From Yersinia rochesterensis (lineage in GTDB: Bacteria > Pseudomonadota > Gammaproteobacteria > Enterobacterales > Enterobacteriaceae), in assembly GCF_003600645.1 (NCBI RefSeq), contig NZ_CP032482.1:3410001-3474000 (forward strand): a DNA stretch of 64,000 bases. The letters are read 5' to 3'. Position numbers and translations under genes: made by a program. Of the stretch, positions 63,896 to 64,000 are shown piece by piece (within the stretch, counting starts at the first letter, position 1; every line of letters starts with the position of its first letter). Below the pieces are notes generated by a model. It saw nothing but the letters and a program-made list of their open reading frames with translations. It ran no database searches and was not told the DNA's origin.

Positions 63896-64000
63896 TTAGT
63901 GTAATGTCGGTTTGCGTACTTCCGGGGCCGTCGGTTTTTCTTGAGTAAATTCAATATGACACAAGATAGCCGCGACACGGACATACTCGATGACTTCTTC
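63896..64000 (-). CDS. ygfB: YgfB (UPF0149) family protein, C-terminal part
   Basis: Only the last 34 codons are inside the window. The peptide reads [15 protein letters not shown] then [18 protein letters not shown] and a stop, matching the tail of E. coli YgfB. In E. coli it precedes pepP in the same direction. The start lies beyond the window edge. Confidence 0.88.
   Translation of the reverse strand, partial: EEVIEYVRVAAILCHIEFTQEKPTAPEVRKPTLH

Overview
The window looks like a Yersinia chromosome, most likely the Y. enterocolitica group. This is inferred from protein recognition and gene order, not from a search. The right third keeps the Escherichia coli order lysS-prfB-recJ-dsbC-xerD-fldB...sdhE-ygfZ-yqfA...ygfF-gcvP-gcvH-gcvT-ubiI-ubiH-pepP-ygfB almost intact. 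The left end carries the divergent lysA/lysR pair.

Region by region. Positions 1-5.3 kb hold lysA (5' end only), lysR, an MFS efflux pump, and a LysR-type regulator divergent from an exported metallo-beta-lactamase-fold protein and a DsbA-like protein. A frameshifted chemotaxis-receptor remnant follows. Positions 6-18.3 kb form a very AT-rich block with a compact type II secretion system on the minus strand (gspC-D-E-F-G-I-J-K-L-M-O). A convergent gspS pilotin lies at its end. A ToxR-like/ToxS-like membrane regulator pair flanks it on one side and a soluble winged-helix regulator on the other. The system has no gspH, and its GspC lacks a PDZ domain. Positions 19-29.2 kb hold a Tat-exported beta-carbonic anhydrase, an HxlR regulator with a divergent short-chain dehydrogenase, cbpA-cbpM, a LacI-MFS-GH31 alpha-glycosidase locus with a consensus CRP site, and a DUF2000/Lrp-type pair.

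Positions 29.4-39.7 kb are an accessory island of P4-like character, beginning beside an IS3-family element and ending at tRNA-Gly(CCC), where the integrase sits. It holds an ATP-grasp enzyme of the graspetide (MvdD-like) type, a membrane protein and a short Thr/Glu/Asp-rich peptide gene cut by the IS. It also holds two toxin-antitoxin modules, a class II Fic protein, a remnant of a P4-type primase with iteron-like repeats, and two ~650-bp direct repeats. Each repeat carries a C4-antisense-RNA-like element and a small Icd-type ORF; the second copy of that ORF is broken by a nonsense codon.

Positions 39.7-64 kb are core genome. lysS, prfB (with its programmed +1 frameshift), recJ, dsbC and xerD lie on the minus strand, followed by fldB. 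The CreBCD envelope-stress genes are inserted next to cptA-sdhE, with creB translationally coupled to cptA and a perfect cre-tag in front of creD. After ygfZ, trhA/yqfA, an HD hydrolase and ygfF come the glycine cleavage operon gcvTHP, which carries two palindromic repeat elements, and the aerobic ubiquinone hydroxylase genes ubiI-ubiH with pepP and the end of ygfB.

The observation most worth following is the candidate graspetide (ATP-grasp RiPP) locus at 30.6-32.5 kb, whose putative precursor is interrupted in its core by the IS element. Next are the reduced type II secretion system with a G9 tract in gspK, and the duplicated C4/Icd modules.
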